A stretch of DNA of 64,000 nucleotides from Coptis chinensis. Lineage: Eukaryota > Streptophyta > Magnoliopsida > Ranunculales > Ranunculaceae. Location: contig CM027377.1 of the NCBI GenBank assembly GCA_015680905.1, forward strand, positions 37,100,501 to 37,164,500. Direction: 5' to 3'. Of the stretch, positions 32,247 through 44,471 are shown one piece after another (positions within the stretch are counted from its first letter, which is position 1; each line of letters starts with the position of its first letter). Below the pieces are notes generated by a model. That model did no database searches and was not told the origin of the DNA. It saw only the letters and a program-made list of their open reading frames with translations. The translations under genes and the position numbers were made by a program.

Positions 32247-33571
32247 TGATAAACGTAAAAATGTTAGTTCTACTCACGAATAAATGATGAAATTCAAATG
32301 GAAGTAAAACTAAAACTATACGAAGACAGTGTTTATCAAAGATTATTATACTCTCGAATCTATCGAAATAGAGTGGAGTAAAAGATTCGTTCCACTCCTA
32401 GTTCTTTAACATTCAATGTTTTCTACGACTGCGAGTCAATCCAAAGTTAGTGAGAGTAATGGTGTGTAATTATACTACGATGTGAATTCAAATAACAAGA
32501 TACACTAATTCAAACTACGAAAATGCTAAATTGATACTATATGATAAGGAATTAGGGGGGATTGATTCCACCTTAACTCGACTTAATTTACTAACGAAGA
32601 ATCGTTGTAATCCGAATTGAACTGCTTTTGCATAACAATTGGTTCTTGCTAATCTCTAGTTGTTCATGGTAATCTCTACCAACTAACATCTAACATGTGA
32701 AACAATCAAACCTATTCTCATGGTGAACTAATCGTTTTCTAGAATGGAATGGAAAATCACGACTATTCTATGTTAACACAAATCAAGCTTCATCAAGGCT
32801 TCTTCAACCCCCTCTAATGGAAGTTTAGCCTAAAATCATTATGCTATCATTTGTCATGGAATTCAAACAAGACATCAATAAAATACTGTAAATTTACTTA
32901 TTTCAATTCAAATGGAAATCTAATTATGTAGGAATCAATTGAAACTAACAATGATAATAACTAAATCTAGGAATCGAAACTACAATGATTAATGAAATAA
33001 AACTATATTATCAAGAACTAAATTAATTTATTAATCTAATGAATAAATAACAATTGATTCAAAATACTAAATTAAAACAAGGTACGAAACTAATTAATGG
33101 AATGAAAACTAGATCTAAAACTATCTCTAATGGCTACTTGCTACCTAACCTAATTATGCTTAAGAGATAAGTCTTATGTGTTGAAATGGAGGAGACCAGA
33201 TCCACATTTTTATGCATGGGCTGAGGAGCCATGTTTTGGCCGGAAAATCGAGCCCAAAACCCAATCTCTTCAGTCCACAGGGCCCTTTTCAGCTGGATCT
33301 GATTTCAGTAGGCTTTTCGTTCACTTCTGTTCCTCTGATTGGGTCAAAGTTTAGACCATTGGAAATCTCTTTCCGAGCCGGTCGTTTTGACATAAGGTAG
33401 GCCCAATTCCGGGACATGAGTTCAAAGATACGGTCTTCGGAAGTTCTGCTAACTTTTATGTGCTGTTTCTGCCCGCGTTGACTTTGACTTTTTAGCTTTT
33501 GACCGGGTTTTACAAAGGCTTTTTTTCCTTGAATCTTGGCCATTAATCATAGAATTCTTTAGCAACCAATC
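32247..33571 (-). repeat. Element B 5' LTR, first part
   Basis: Matches 21135 onward closely. Interrupted at 33571 by element A; the rest of this LTR is 48262-48428. Confidence 0.9.
33567..33571. repeat. TSD of element A, left copy
   Basis: CAATC here and CAACC at 48257-48261. The uninterrupted B LTR at 22456-22466 reads ACAACCAACCC, so CAACC is the original and the left copy has one change. Confidence 0.85.
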
Positions 33572-35288
33572 TGATAAGCACCCAAAACAGTAATATTAAA
33601 CCCCAAGAGACATAACATTTTGGTTAATTATGTGTTTAATAATCATGTAATAATTATATTTTCGTACTTTTGCAGGTTTCCGCATTTAAAATGAATATAA
33701 TGATAAAACATGCATCGAAGTACGGGAATACTAGAATATTTGAAGTTTTCCACTCAACCCTAGTGAAGCCCAACAAAGCCTGACTAGAGCCGAAGTTTCC
33801 AAAAGAACAAAACCAGTGCAGAACGAGTCCACATATAAAGAAGCAGCAAACTTCTGAAGCTCACATCTGATAAATCTGGATGTCGACGTTGGCTAGTGAA
33901 ACTGCCATAGCGACCCAGGCGACGAACTCTATGCAAAGACAGAAAGTCGTAAAAATGCCAAAATCGGTGCCGCCACTGGATATACTAAGAGGACCCACTC
34001 TGCGGGCCCAAAAGGCATGACGAGTCAGCAGAGGCAGGTGGCAAGTGATAGTTTTAATTTGGTGCCACCTCGTAATATGGAAGACACGTACCAATTCAAA
34101 GCAGGTGGTTTGAATTGAAATTGGCTAAAAGATGAAACTTTAATAAGGTAAAAGACAAGACAAATAAGTAAAGACAAAACTTTGATTTTCAAAGTTTTGA
34201 ACATCTAAATTTACTACAGGACAAAACCAATTAATCTTTCTCCAGCCATCCAACTTATATATATGAAGGGGGGCTTTTAATTATTCGGTCTTCAGCATTT
34301 TCATGCTCGTGCATCCGCTTAGCAGTTAATTAGTTTTATTTCAACACTTACATTCCGTCATTTTCATTCTAGTAGCTTAAATACTGTAAGTCATTTTACC
34401 CTTAATAACAGTCATTTCTTTTCTAGTTTAATTCCTGTCCTGCATTTATTTACTTAATGTATACAGCAAGTTTTATTATTATATTCTTTCAATGACCATG
34501 AGCTAATCCCCTCGGGGGAGGGTTATCTTTCGTGTGAAATCGGATTGACTCTTTAATATTCTAGAATCACTGCTTAGGAATTAGGCATAGATTAGACATC
34601 CGGTCCCAAAATGATCGAGACGCACAAATTTGGAGTCTTGATGCTCGAGCAGATCTCGTCTTGCGCGACCTAAAATGTCTCCGCGACGCGACTTTATGGT
34701 GTCGACACTGACTCTCCAATTTGTCCAAATTGATGTGGAATCGAGCCAGGACCTGAAATGATATTCCAGAGATGAAATATTAGTTCAATTCCTTATGCTA
34801 GTGCGATGCAGCTCAGAGATGTGGGCATGCGCTAGGGATCAATACTCGACGTCGTCTCCGAACACGAGACGAATTAGAGATGTAGTGATATGTTAATAGA
34901 AACTGTTGAAAAAATGATTCTTGCATGAGTATGATTTACCCTCTTCCTGTTTCTCTATCTTTGTTTACCTACATCAAAATCACCGTATCAATTTACATTA
35001 TTTGCATTACCGTTAAATTAATTAAACCAACTAAAAAACCTAAAATCCTACTCACCAAAAGTTGTAATTCAAGTTGTGAACCTTTCCGAGCTTTAAGGTT
35101 TGGACGATTCCTTACTCGACCTATCCTACCAAACCCACGTGAGTAAGGTAACTTGACTAAAATGGATGACTATACGGTCTTCGGACTTCGGACTTTGGAC
35201 TTTGATCTTCGGACTTCGGACTGTGGACCTCGGACTTAAGAAACTTAAGTATAAAAATCAATAAACGTACAATTAAAAGTTTTTATCA
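33572..35288 (+). repeat. Element A 5' LTR
   Basis: Runs from TGATAAGCACCC to AGTTTTTATCA, 1,717 bp. A TATA-like TATATATATGAAGG at 34256-34269 is a candidate promoter. Near the end (35175-35237) lies an array of degenerate CGGACTT(C/T)GGA units. Confidence 0.9.
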
Positions 35289-35290
35289 AA

Positions 35291-35307
35291 TGGCGCCGCT
35301 GCACGCC
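35291..35307 (+). other. Element A primer-binding site
   Basis: TGGCGCCGCTGCACGCC, two bases after the 5' LTR. The first nine bases equal the complement of the tRNA-Asp 3' end. Confidence 0.65.
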
Positions 35308-36613
35308 GAAGGACTCTGGACTTAACGTAATAACTGGAACACATCACATAAAACCCCCTCCCCTACCTCTTCATTTTTTTTAATTTCCATTTATTTTGCA
35401 ATACTAACGTAATACGTACATGTTTGCCCCAACTTTTTCTACAAACAGATATCTATGAACCAGATCTTGTTTATTTTTATTAGCACAGTTTAAGTATTCC
35501 GTATGAACTTGAAGTACTGAACTGACAAAAGAATCTCGGACGAGACTAAATTAGTAGCGCGCGAGACTAACCTGAGTATTAACTCTCCGGTTTTCAGGTA
35601 CATGCCACTTTCCTTTTCAGTACTCTTTTGGACTCTCTTGTCCAGTTTATCCAGTAAGTCCACGAGCTCGGGAGTTAGTTCGATCGTAATGTCAGGGAAT
35701 CGCGGGGCGCCAGTTTCAAATTCTTAAACTCCTCAAACTTTGTCGAGGATATTATTTGGTTGTTACTATAACCTGTTTTACCTTGCATGTTTGTGTGCTG
35801 GCATAAGAACTCTTTGCATATAAATGTGGTTCGTCATTACATCTTCACGTTAACACGATTAATATGATTCGAATATATTTGGATGTATGTGTAGTTTCAA
35901 ACCACCTGCTTAGAATATTTTTGTATGTGTATGTTACATAAATTCACGTACGCGGTATTCATTTGTATGAGTTCGTTCTCGACATTCCCCTAGCTCACAT
36001 TTAAGTTGCACGTATCAATAGCTATAGATTATTGCATGCGTAGGACACATTTCTATTCACATAGATTTGCATATGTAGACTTCATGTGTAAAACTAGCAA
36101 GTGCTAATTGTATGTTTAGTTTCTATTTTGACATCTATCGTTTTTAATTGCATGTTTCATAATCACGTCTCCATAATACATTAATTACGTAAACTAAAAA
36201 AAAAAAATTAAAAAAATCCTAATAATTAAAATTTCATCTTAATCATCTTAATAACACCCCGCATAATACACCATCATAAATCATCATCCTATTTCATTAG
36301 TGCCTAGGAAACTTGAAAAAAATTGAGGTTGCCTAATTAAGGAATGTGCTAGCACGAACAACCTCCCTCAATTCTCTCAGGTGACCTGGCTGCTGGAATA
36401 TTCACACGTTATCTTAGCTTACCTGCTCAAGTTAGCAATAGCTCAGGAAGACGTGTTTCACCTCCCTCTTTCCTTAATTCTAAAACCTCCAGTCATAATT
36501 CGTTCCTTATGAGCCTTAAATTAAAATTTATATTTGTATGAAACTACGGTCTGTTAAATATAAGGAATTAGAACTTACATATTGTCGTTGAAAATACAAA
36601 AAAACAACTGTTT
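35308..36613 (+). other. Element A 5' leader
   Basis: Untranslated region of about 1.3 kb between primer-binding site and gag. No tandem GC-rich array as in B and no gene. A-rich run at 36195-36220. Confidence 0.6.
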
Positions 36614-37432
36614 ATGCTATCTCCTAGACATAGTTCCTCCTCCGTAAATCAACCTCATCAAACATCTCTGTTGCCATCGTCTCCCTTAATTATGGCCCAG
36701 GAAAATCCCACAGTCGAGAAACCCCTTTTGGATTTCTATACTGCCTTACAAGCAGGACCTGCCTCCTGCATTAAACTCAATGCTATTGTAGGTGATTTTC
36801 GAATTCCGCCAAACATTTTCAGTTTGTTACTTGTTTACCATGTTCTAGACCATGAAAAACCGTACAATCACCTTCGTCGGATGCAACAAGTAGTCACCAC
36901 TTTCCACCATCCGACTGTTACCAACGAATAAGTCTTGCTTAGGTTGTTTCCCTTCACCTTAGCTAATAAAGCTTCAGTTTGGCTCACAGGCGAAGCGCCG
37001 CAATCCATTGACACATGGGCCAAACTCGTACAAGCATTCATGATAAAGTTCTATACTCAGAAGAAAACTACAGAAATGCTTCAAAAGATTCAATTCTTTC
37101 GCCAGCACCCCCAGGAATCCTTTTCGGAAGCATGAAGTAGATTTACTGATCTGCTTCTCGAATGTCCCCATCATCAACTCGACACCGCTGTATTAGTCCG
37201 TTCATTCTTTAATGGTCTCTCTGACCATCAAAAGGAAACCTTAGATATCATGAACGGCGGTTGTTTCATGGACAAGGGCGCTACTGAAGCATACAATTTT
37301 CTTGAGAAACAAGCTTCACGAAGCACCCATTAGGGAAACACTGATTCTTCCAGATTTGCTAAAGACACTCCTACCAAAGTTATGTCTATGTTCGAGGTCA
37401 AACCCGATCCGGAATTAAAAACTCTAATCGAG
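36614..37432 (+). pseudogene. Element A gag, truncated
   Basis: Begins like the gag of B after a divergent N-terminus: LLDFYTALQ, FRIPPNIFSLLLVYH, FPFTLANKASVWL, FFRQHPQESFSEA, ECPHH, MNGGCFMDKGATEAY and PDPELKTLIE. In-frame stops stand at 36932 (TAA), at 37134 (TGA where B has Trp) and at 37331 (TAG). After TLIE the sequence jumps directly into reverse transcriptase, so the end of gag and all of protease are missing. Confidence 0.85.
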
Positions 37433-38275
37433 TGATATGGTGGAACGTTATATGGAAGTCTTCATAGACGATTTTTCCATCTACGGAAATTCCTTTGATG
37501 ACTGCCTATCCAACCTTTCTAAAGTATTAACGCGTTGCAAAGAGAAAAATCTGGTACTTAATTGGGAGAAGTGTCATTTCATGGTTACCAAAGGACTTGT
37601 TCTAGGTCATATTGTTTCGAAAGACGGGATAGAGGTTGATAAAGCTAAAATTGTTAAAATTGCTTCGCTACCTTTCCCACGTACAGTTCATGATATCCGT
37701 GCCTTTATAGGCCACGCTAGGTTTTACAGGAGATTCATTTAGGATTTTTCTAAAGTTGATCGACCTTTAACCAATCTGCTACTTAAGGATGCAGTATTCG
37801 ACTTCAATTTCAATTGCAAACAAGCTTTTGATACTCTAAAAACTGTTTTGACTACCGCTCCTATCAGTCAACCCCCTGATTGGTCTCAACCATTCGAACT
37901 AATGTGTGACGCTAGCGACTTTGCTATTGGCACCGTACTAGGCCAACGACGTGATGACAAACCTATTGTCATTTACTATGCTAGTAAAACTCTTAATGAC
38001 GCTCAACGTAATTACACAACAACTGAGAAAGAGTTCCTAGCTGTTGTCTATGCTTTGGATAAGTTTCGCCCTTACTTAGTTGGAACATCCACCATCGTAT
38101 ATACTGACCATGCCGCACTTCAGTACTTACTCGCGAAAAAGGATGCAAAACAACGATTGTTCCGCTGGATCCTTCTCTTGCAAGAATTCACCCTGGAAAT
38201 CAAAGACAAGAAAGGAACCAAAAATGTCGTGGCCGACCATTTATCAAGGTTGGTTGGTGACATTGATAGTGATTA
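37429..38275 (+). pseudogene. Element A reverse transcriptase (3' half) and RNase H
   Basis: Starts at DMVERYMEVFIDDFSIYG, so the catalytic FxDD box is the first preserved RT motif; fingers and the first palm motifs are deleted. Then come NWEKCHFMV, LGHIVSKDGIEVDKAK and FIGHARFYRRFI, a stop at 37739, and the connection. RNase H begins near 37890 with [15 protein letters not shown], then [18 protein letters not shown] and [10 protein letters not shown], ending VVADHLSRL. RNase H keeps its D, E and D residues and has no stop. Typical Ty3/gypsy order. Confidence 0.88.
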
Positions 38276-39622
38276 AAAGCCATCCGTGATTCCTTCCCGC
38301 ATCTAATATTTGTACTATATTTTCTCATCTCCATGGTGCGGATATCGTTAACTACTTAGTTCTTGAGGAAGTTCCTTCCTCTTGGTCACATACGATCATA
38401 AAAGTTCTTATCCACTGTAAAATATTATTTTTGGGATGACGCCTACCTCTTTAAGTATTGTTCCGACCAACTCATTCGTCGCTGCATTCCCGACTGGGAG
38501 CACACCGACGTATTATCCTTTTGCCATGAACAATCTTGCGGAGTTCATTTTAGTGGAAAGAAAACTACGGCCAAAGTATTACAATGTGGTTTTCACTGGC
38601 CTATCCTTTTTCGCAATGCACACAAATATTGCATAGCTTGCATTCATTGTCATCACCTAGGTCGAATTACCAAACAAAATATAATGCCCCTAAATCCTAT
38701 ATTGATTGTGGAAATTTTTTATGTTTGGGGCATTGATTTTATGGGACCTTTCCCTATTTCTCAAGGTTTTCTATACATTTTAGTCGCTGTAGACTATGTG
38801 TCCAAATGGATTGAGACACTCACATGTCGCTCAAATGACCATAAGACTATCGTGAAATTTGTTAAAGAAACATTTTCTCTCATTTTGGTGTCCCCAAAGC
38901 TATCATCAGTGATGGGGGTACACATTTTTTTAATAAATTTTTTGGGTTTTTAATGAAGAAATATGGAGTTACTCACAAGGTTGCTACTCCATATCACCCA
39001 TAAACGAGTGGCCAAGTGGAAGTCTCCAACAGAGAGATAAAGTCTATTATGGAGAAAACTGTCAACCCATCAAGAAAGGACTGTCTCTCCGCTTATCGGA
39101 TGCCTTGTGGGCATACCGAACAACATTTAAGACACCTATAGGGATGTCTCCTTACTGCATTGTTTTTGGAAAACCTTGTTATCTGCAGTTGAACTTGAGC
39201 ATCGTGCCCTTTGGGCCATCAAAAGCCTCAATTACAATATCATCGAGGCGGTAGAAGTTAAAAACAATTAAATGAGCTTGAGGAGATTCGGAGTGATGCT
39301 TATGATCTCTTAAAATCCTACAAAGCTAATATGAAAAGAGTGCACGACAAACACATTTTGCGTAAGGATTTTAAAATTGGCTAAAAAGTTTTAATTGTCT
39401 AACTCAGTTACACATTTTTCCTGGTAAATTGAAAACACGATGGTCTGCTCCTTTCATTGTGTCAGCTGTGAAACATTATGGGGCAATGGGGCAATCTCCT
39501 TGCTTAATCCACAAGATAACAACGAATTTCAAGTCAATGGACAACGCCTAAAACATTACCACGAATTACGCTTACCAGATGTTGAACAGACTCTTCTTCA
39601 AGATCCGGTCTACACAGACTAG
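38276..39622 (+). pseudogene. Element A integrase
   Basis: A zinc-finger HHCC region (about 38500-38665: HEQSCGVH, then CIACIHCHH) precedes the core with WGIDFMGPFP (first catalytic Asp) and SDGGTHFFNKF (second Asp, other frame), then the region YGVTHKVATPYHP, stop, TSGQVEVSNREIK containing the catalytic Glu. A C-terminal part follows to 39622 (NGQRLKHYHELRLPD). At least three frameshifts and several stops (for example 39001) show it is dead. It would insert the cDNA into the genome. Confidence 0.82.
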
Positions 39623-41062
39623 ATGTTTCGTTTGGCGTACTCAATCTTGTTTCTATAGAGGGTACGCCATTTTGGTAGCCAGGCCATCTTCTATCTTATG
39701 ATCTCCATAGTTCTTTGAAGTGTGTGGTTGCAAGCACCGAACCTTAGTCCACGAAAACTCTATTTCAGAACTGAGTATAAATGTCTTCTGTAGCATGAGC
39801 AAATGTGCTTTTCGGTAAACGATGGGTACCTAAAAATTCACCTCCTTCCTTCTCTTTCCTTTTATACTCTCTGCCTCTTGAACTTTAGCTAATCATTTGG
39901 TGTAAGTCTCACTCATCACGAATAGGGAATGGTTGTAGTACTTTTGCTCGTAAACGACGTGTGCGAAGGATTGCTGGTGTATGCATTGTCAAACACCCTT
40001 CTATCTAGGTCTGGATTTCCTATCCGATACTAACCAGTTAAAGGTATACTTTTGTCTGACGCTAGCTGCGCAGGATAATCTTCGTCGCCGCGCCATTTCT
40101 CCCACAGGTTGGGATTTGTCTTGAGAATCTGACGTTAAAAGACTCGATTCGTCTTGAGAATCTGACATTAAAAGACTCGATTCATCTTGAGGATCTGACG
40201 TTAAAAGACTCACCTTGTAGATATGTTTATATTATTGCATTTTCCCTTTGCATTAAGTTTTGCACATGAGATTCGTGTCCAACCTCGGATGTCGCATACT
40301 TGGAACACAAATGGGCAATGGATTCCACAAGACCAACCCTAGAATTGGTTACTTTGAGTTCCCTTGTGGCGATTTGAGGATAGCCGTATGTAATAAGGGC
40401 AATTTTATTAGACCGTAGCGCGCACGGTCCAGATGGTATCGTCCTGCCCCTAACCCCATAGTACATAAAGGTAAAGCCACAGTCTGACTGGATTGGGTTC
40501 GCTCCAGAGCCGACATGACAGTTGTCTATGATTTAAGATGGTGACTCTTCTGGACATCCAGTGTTCTTCACGTATATCTCCCTTGTATATAAATAAAACC
40601 TTTGTTTATAAATAAAACACTCTCCTTCTTTTCAAAAAACTCTTGTGACCTTTGAGAATGACTCATACAATTGGATAGCATTTTTTGTGCCGATCATTTC
40701 GATATCTCATTCATCCAATTCGGAGTCCAAACGAGTCGTGGGTAAGCGTTTAGTTTTTTTAGGCTTAAATCGGGTTTTTGGCTTGATTTGGGCTTGGGAA
40801 TTTTTTTGGTCCAACCAAAATATCAAAATCTTGGGCCCTTTAAACCTGACAAAGCCGACCACACGCGTCACCATCACCCACTTCGTCTTCCCAAATTTTC
40901 GGATCTTGCCCCCTCTCGTTTAAGTCTCGCACGAGACAGGCCCACGCTAAATCCAGGTCTCGCGCGAGACTCTTCCAACTCCGACCACAATTCCCTTCCG
41001 TCAGCAAGTCCCATTTCTCCCCCTCATCATTAATCAATAGCTAGCCTCTCCCTAAGACCAGT
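39623..41062 (+). other. Element A, spacer between integrase and X1a
   Basis: No gene. Holds the 33-bp tandem repeat (40116-40214) and two TATAAATAAAAC copies (40588-40618). Open frames on the opposite strand through the 33-bp repeat (an 11-residue SDSQDESSLLT-like unit) are repeat artefacts. Confidence 0.6.
40116..40214 (+). repeat. 33-bp tandem repeat, three copies
   Basis: Unit GTCTTGAGAATCTGACG followed by TTAAAAGACTCGATTC, with a period of 33 bp at 40118, 40151 and 40184. Each unit can form small stems (AAGAC...GTCTT and GATTC...GAATC). Related single or double copies lie after pol or gag-pro in D and B. Confidence 0.85.
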
Positions 41063-41941
41063 GATGGCCGGTAACAGTGTATTTGTGTGGAGAACTTTTT
41101 TGGAAATTTATTTGAAAACGGGATGTTTGCTCCATTCTTTGATAATGAAATTCATTCTAGAGAATGGGAGTACTTATTATATGCTAATGGAGGGCTTTAT
41201 TCCAAGGATTTGGTGATGAAATTCTACGACAATAGGAGCTTTAATGGCGACCATTTTTGGGTTACCGTCGAGGGTGTGCGCCACGAAGTCACACCTGTTT
41301 TGCTCTTCGGGATCACGGGCATTCCTCTAGTCGGCCACGTGTCGACTTCAAGATGTCCCGTGTACCCACGGACTTACTGACCTAATGCTTGACACGCTTA
41401 ATCGAGGGAGAGTACAACATAGGCGGAAAATGCGCGTATCGGTATTTCGGTCGCGACGAAACCAAATTGGTTTGTGACTTAATGGCTGGGACTGAATGTC
41501 ATTGGCACCTCGAAGCCCTCAGACATCAACAAGACCTTCCTCCACCTTCTCTGGATCCTCCAGGAGTGAAAGGGTAACTTCTGCATTGTTACCTTTCTTT
41601 TTGATATTATTACACATGCCACTCTTAGATCAGCCCCTCTTGTTGTTCTGGTAACGCAAGTTATGATTACCTTGGGTTTTCTGTCCGCTACCCCGCTACT
41701 CACTATACCACAATATGAGAATATGCTGATCTTCAAGAAATGCATACTGGACCCTTGGGAACCCACAGCACCTAGGGCTGCCGAGCACGCTAGCGTAGGC
41801 TCATCTCACCCACCCTACTTTGATGAGACTGCCATGGGTAAGATGACCCAACCCATAGATGCCTTACGTGCTGTGAATAGTGGTTTGAGAGACATGTACA
41901 CTCGCCAGGTATCGATGAAACATACCATGGGGCGAAGTTAA
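41063..41941 (+). pseudogene. Element A extra gene X1a (putative plant transposon protein domain)
   Basis: ENGMFAPFFDNEIHSREWEY, LVMKFYDNRSFNGDHFWVTV, RHEVTPVLLFGITGIP and EGEYNIGGKCAYRYFG follow the pattern of X1 in element B and of X1b. The middle (about 41380-41390) has a frameshift, and 41575-41660 breaks the frame again before a C-terminal part rich in Asp, Met and Ser. The domain corresponds to the plant transposon protein domain (Transposase_32) of Athila/Tat elements; its biochemical role is not established. Confidence 0.6.
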
Positions 41942-43217
41942 GGACGATATGACCACTTTCGCCACGAAGTCGATGACAAACAAAGATGGGCGAATTCCAG
42001 CGAGGAAATGAGAGCTTCCATGACTGCATTTCAGGACCATATGCTTACTTTCGCCCGAGAACTAGTTCCAAATAATGTTCATGGCGAGCGACAAGATCGA
42101 TTTCGTGCTCGGGTGATGGATACTCGGGTGATATCCAGGAGCGATTAGCCTCCACGGGAGCTCAGTCTTGCCGCGGCGTCGCGGGACTCCCGGTTCTTCT
42201 TCTGCGGTCCCCGAGGATCTTACGCGCGTCTCGAGGATCATCAGTAGCTAGTTTATTTTTCCAGTCTTGTATAATATTTATGTCAGATATTTGATTTATG
42301 TGTTTGCATTTACAGCTTAATAGTAGGTTATTTCCTAAAAATTTCTGCCTGGATATATTAGTTATATCTAATATTATATAGGTAGGAACATATATAATAA
42401 TATTAGTAATAATAATTTATATAGATATATATATAAATATATATACATATATATTTTAGATGTCACACTTAACAGCAAACTTTACCGTAAACTAACGTTT
42501 TATTAAACGGTCAGAAAACGGCCATGAAAACGCATAAAAAATGGTCAGAAAATGGTCATGAAAATGCACAAAAAACGGTCATGAAATCGCATCTAAAAAT
42601 GGTCAGAAAACGGTTAGAAAATGACAATTTTCTTTCTATAAATAAGTTTAACACTTCCTCCACATTCACTCATTTCATATTCTTCCCTCTACACTTCTTA
42701 TTCTAAAAATCGTTTTTAGTCTGCTCCAAATTTCAAGCTTCATGGATGCACTAGAAAAGTTTGAGCAGCGGCAAATTGAATATGCTACTTAAGTCTTCAT
42801 GCTTGTTTGTTTCATTATAGTAATGTTGTTAATGTGGCATATAGTTCTATCTAATATTTAGGTTTGTATTTCATTTCCCGTATCATTATGTTGTGTTTCC
42901 ATACCGTTGTACGTTCTTACATCTGATTGTGATAGTATATCTACATTTTCCTTGTCTTTCTACTTATGCTATTTACGTGAAAAAAAAGAAAAAGAAAAAA
43001 GAGGGGGCACTCTTTGTCACATGCCCCATTCTTCTCATCCACACTACATCCACTTTTGCGCATATCTTAGAAGATACACGTGGTCTAACTACCCCCCGTG
43101 ACACCTCGATCCGTTATCTTTTACATATTCGGATTGGTGCCTATTTAAAACAAGGATAGACACCTCAAAAATCTAACTTCCTTTTTCCAAAAATTTTTTC
43201 TTCACCACTCCATCTTT
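41942..43217 (+). other. Element A, spacer between X1a and X1b
   Basis: No gene. AT-rich (AT)n-like region at 42400-42462 and a 34-bp degenerate tandem repeat at 42508-42625. An A-rich run lies at 42980-43001. Confidence 0.6.
42508..42625 (+). repeat. Degenerate 34-bp tandem repeat
   Basis: About three and a half units of (C/T)GGTCAGAAAA(C/T)GG(C/T)CATGAAAA followed by a CGCA-containing tail. Confidence 0.75.
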
Positions 43218-44303
43218 AATGGCCCTCACTTTCGAAGTTTAGTGTCCCGAGCAAAATTTTATGAAAAATTTCCAAAATGGTCTTTTTCATCCCTTTTTTG
43301 ACACAGAAATATTACGTCGAGGATGGTACCCTCTTTTACATCATAAGCAGGTTTTTTATTGGTCTTGTTGTTCTATAAAAGCGGTTATTTCCAAAACGGA
43401 CAATTCTTTGTCCGTGCTATCGGATGCGAGTGTGAATTGACTGTGGAAATCATATCTGAGGTACTTCAAATTCCTATTACAAACCAAGGAGTACACCTTC
43501 AGGATTCACCTTTCGACAATATCAGGCATCTGATGTTTGCAACTATCCTTTACGGCGAATACAACTGAAAAACCGTGATATTTATCGGCGATCTTTGCAA
43601 AAGAACCAATTATCTGTGGTCCCAATCGGTAGCTCATAATGTGCTCGCACGCCTAAGACTTCGAAATAACCAAACCCTCCTCCATCTACTCGGGTCTTAC
43701 AGAGTCAATGCAATAATTTTTGCATTATTAAATTTCTCTCGAACGCGATCGCGACGCGTGCGGGGAAAAGGCGCCCCTTTGCAAACCATTGTGACGCTTA
43801 TCATGCTACGTTGGGGTTTTTCTAGTACTTCTCCTCATACACCTCTTCGAACAACTAACATTCTTACCATTCACTCAGTGTGTAGGAACAGATTCTGGAA
43901 CCCCGACGTTGCAAAGAACCATGTCAGTGCAGAAACCAACGAAGCTTGTTCCGCTGACAACATCTTCACTGAAAATGCATTATGCAACGTATTTAATCCC
44001 ATGGAAGGCCTTCGTTTAATGCAACAAGGACTGATGACATTATTCAAACGTCAAAACATTATCATCACCAGTCTTCTTGAATTTCAGGACCTGCGGACAA
44101 TAAACGAAGAGGAACAAGCACAATTCTTGCACAGCCACAACCAGTTCTTGGCAAATCACACTCTCATAATGGATAACCACGCCGAGATTTACTAGACAGA
44201 AAGCGAAATGTTGCAATGGGCTGTTGTACGGATTGACGGCATAGAAAATCTTATAAATGAATCCCTCCCACAAAAGGATCCTCGCCGTTACTTGGGCCAA
44301 TGA
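43218..44303 (+). pseudogene. Element A extra gene X1b, second copy of X1
   Basis: Starts at ATG 43218. FQNGLFHPFFDTEI matches ENGMFAPFFDNEI of X1a position by position. YFQNGQFFVRAIGCECELTV and EVLQIP match the second conserved stretch. The C-terminal part to 44303 is helical and Gln/Asn/His-rich (NEEEQAQFLHSHNQF) and reaches a stop after RRYLGQ with only one internal TAG (44194). Frameshifts near 43370 and 43570 break the N-terminal half. Because it is related to X1a and adjacent to it, tandem duplication is the simplest origin, followed by strong divergence. Confidence 0.6.
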
Positions 44304-44471
44304 CACCATTTAAAATTTTGCAATTTAATGTTCTTTGTCATTTTCTTTTTAGTTTTTAATTATAGTGAAATTTTCCTATGGTAATTTGTTTTTACTTAAT
44401 CATTCTCATCTTATTCTAATATTTATTAATATTTGTCAACAGGTGGCATCTTTCTTTGTACGTTTTCTACT

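Noticed and set aside
40001-40213. Minus-strand frame with an 11-residue repeat
   Set aside because: It is the 33-bp tandem repeat read in frame, antisense to element A. No gene context.
40116-40214. CRISPR-like direct repeats
   Set aside because: Contiguous 33-bp units without spacers in a plant retrotransposon; no cas genes. The same applies to the 76-bp arrays.
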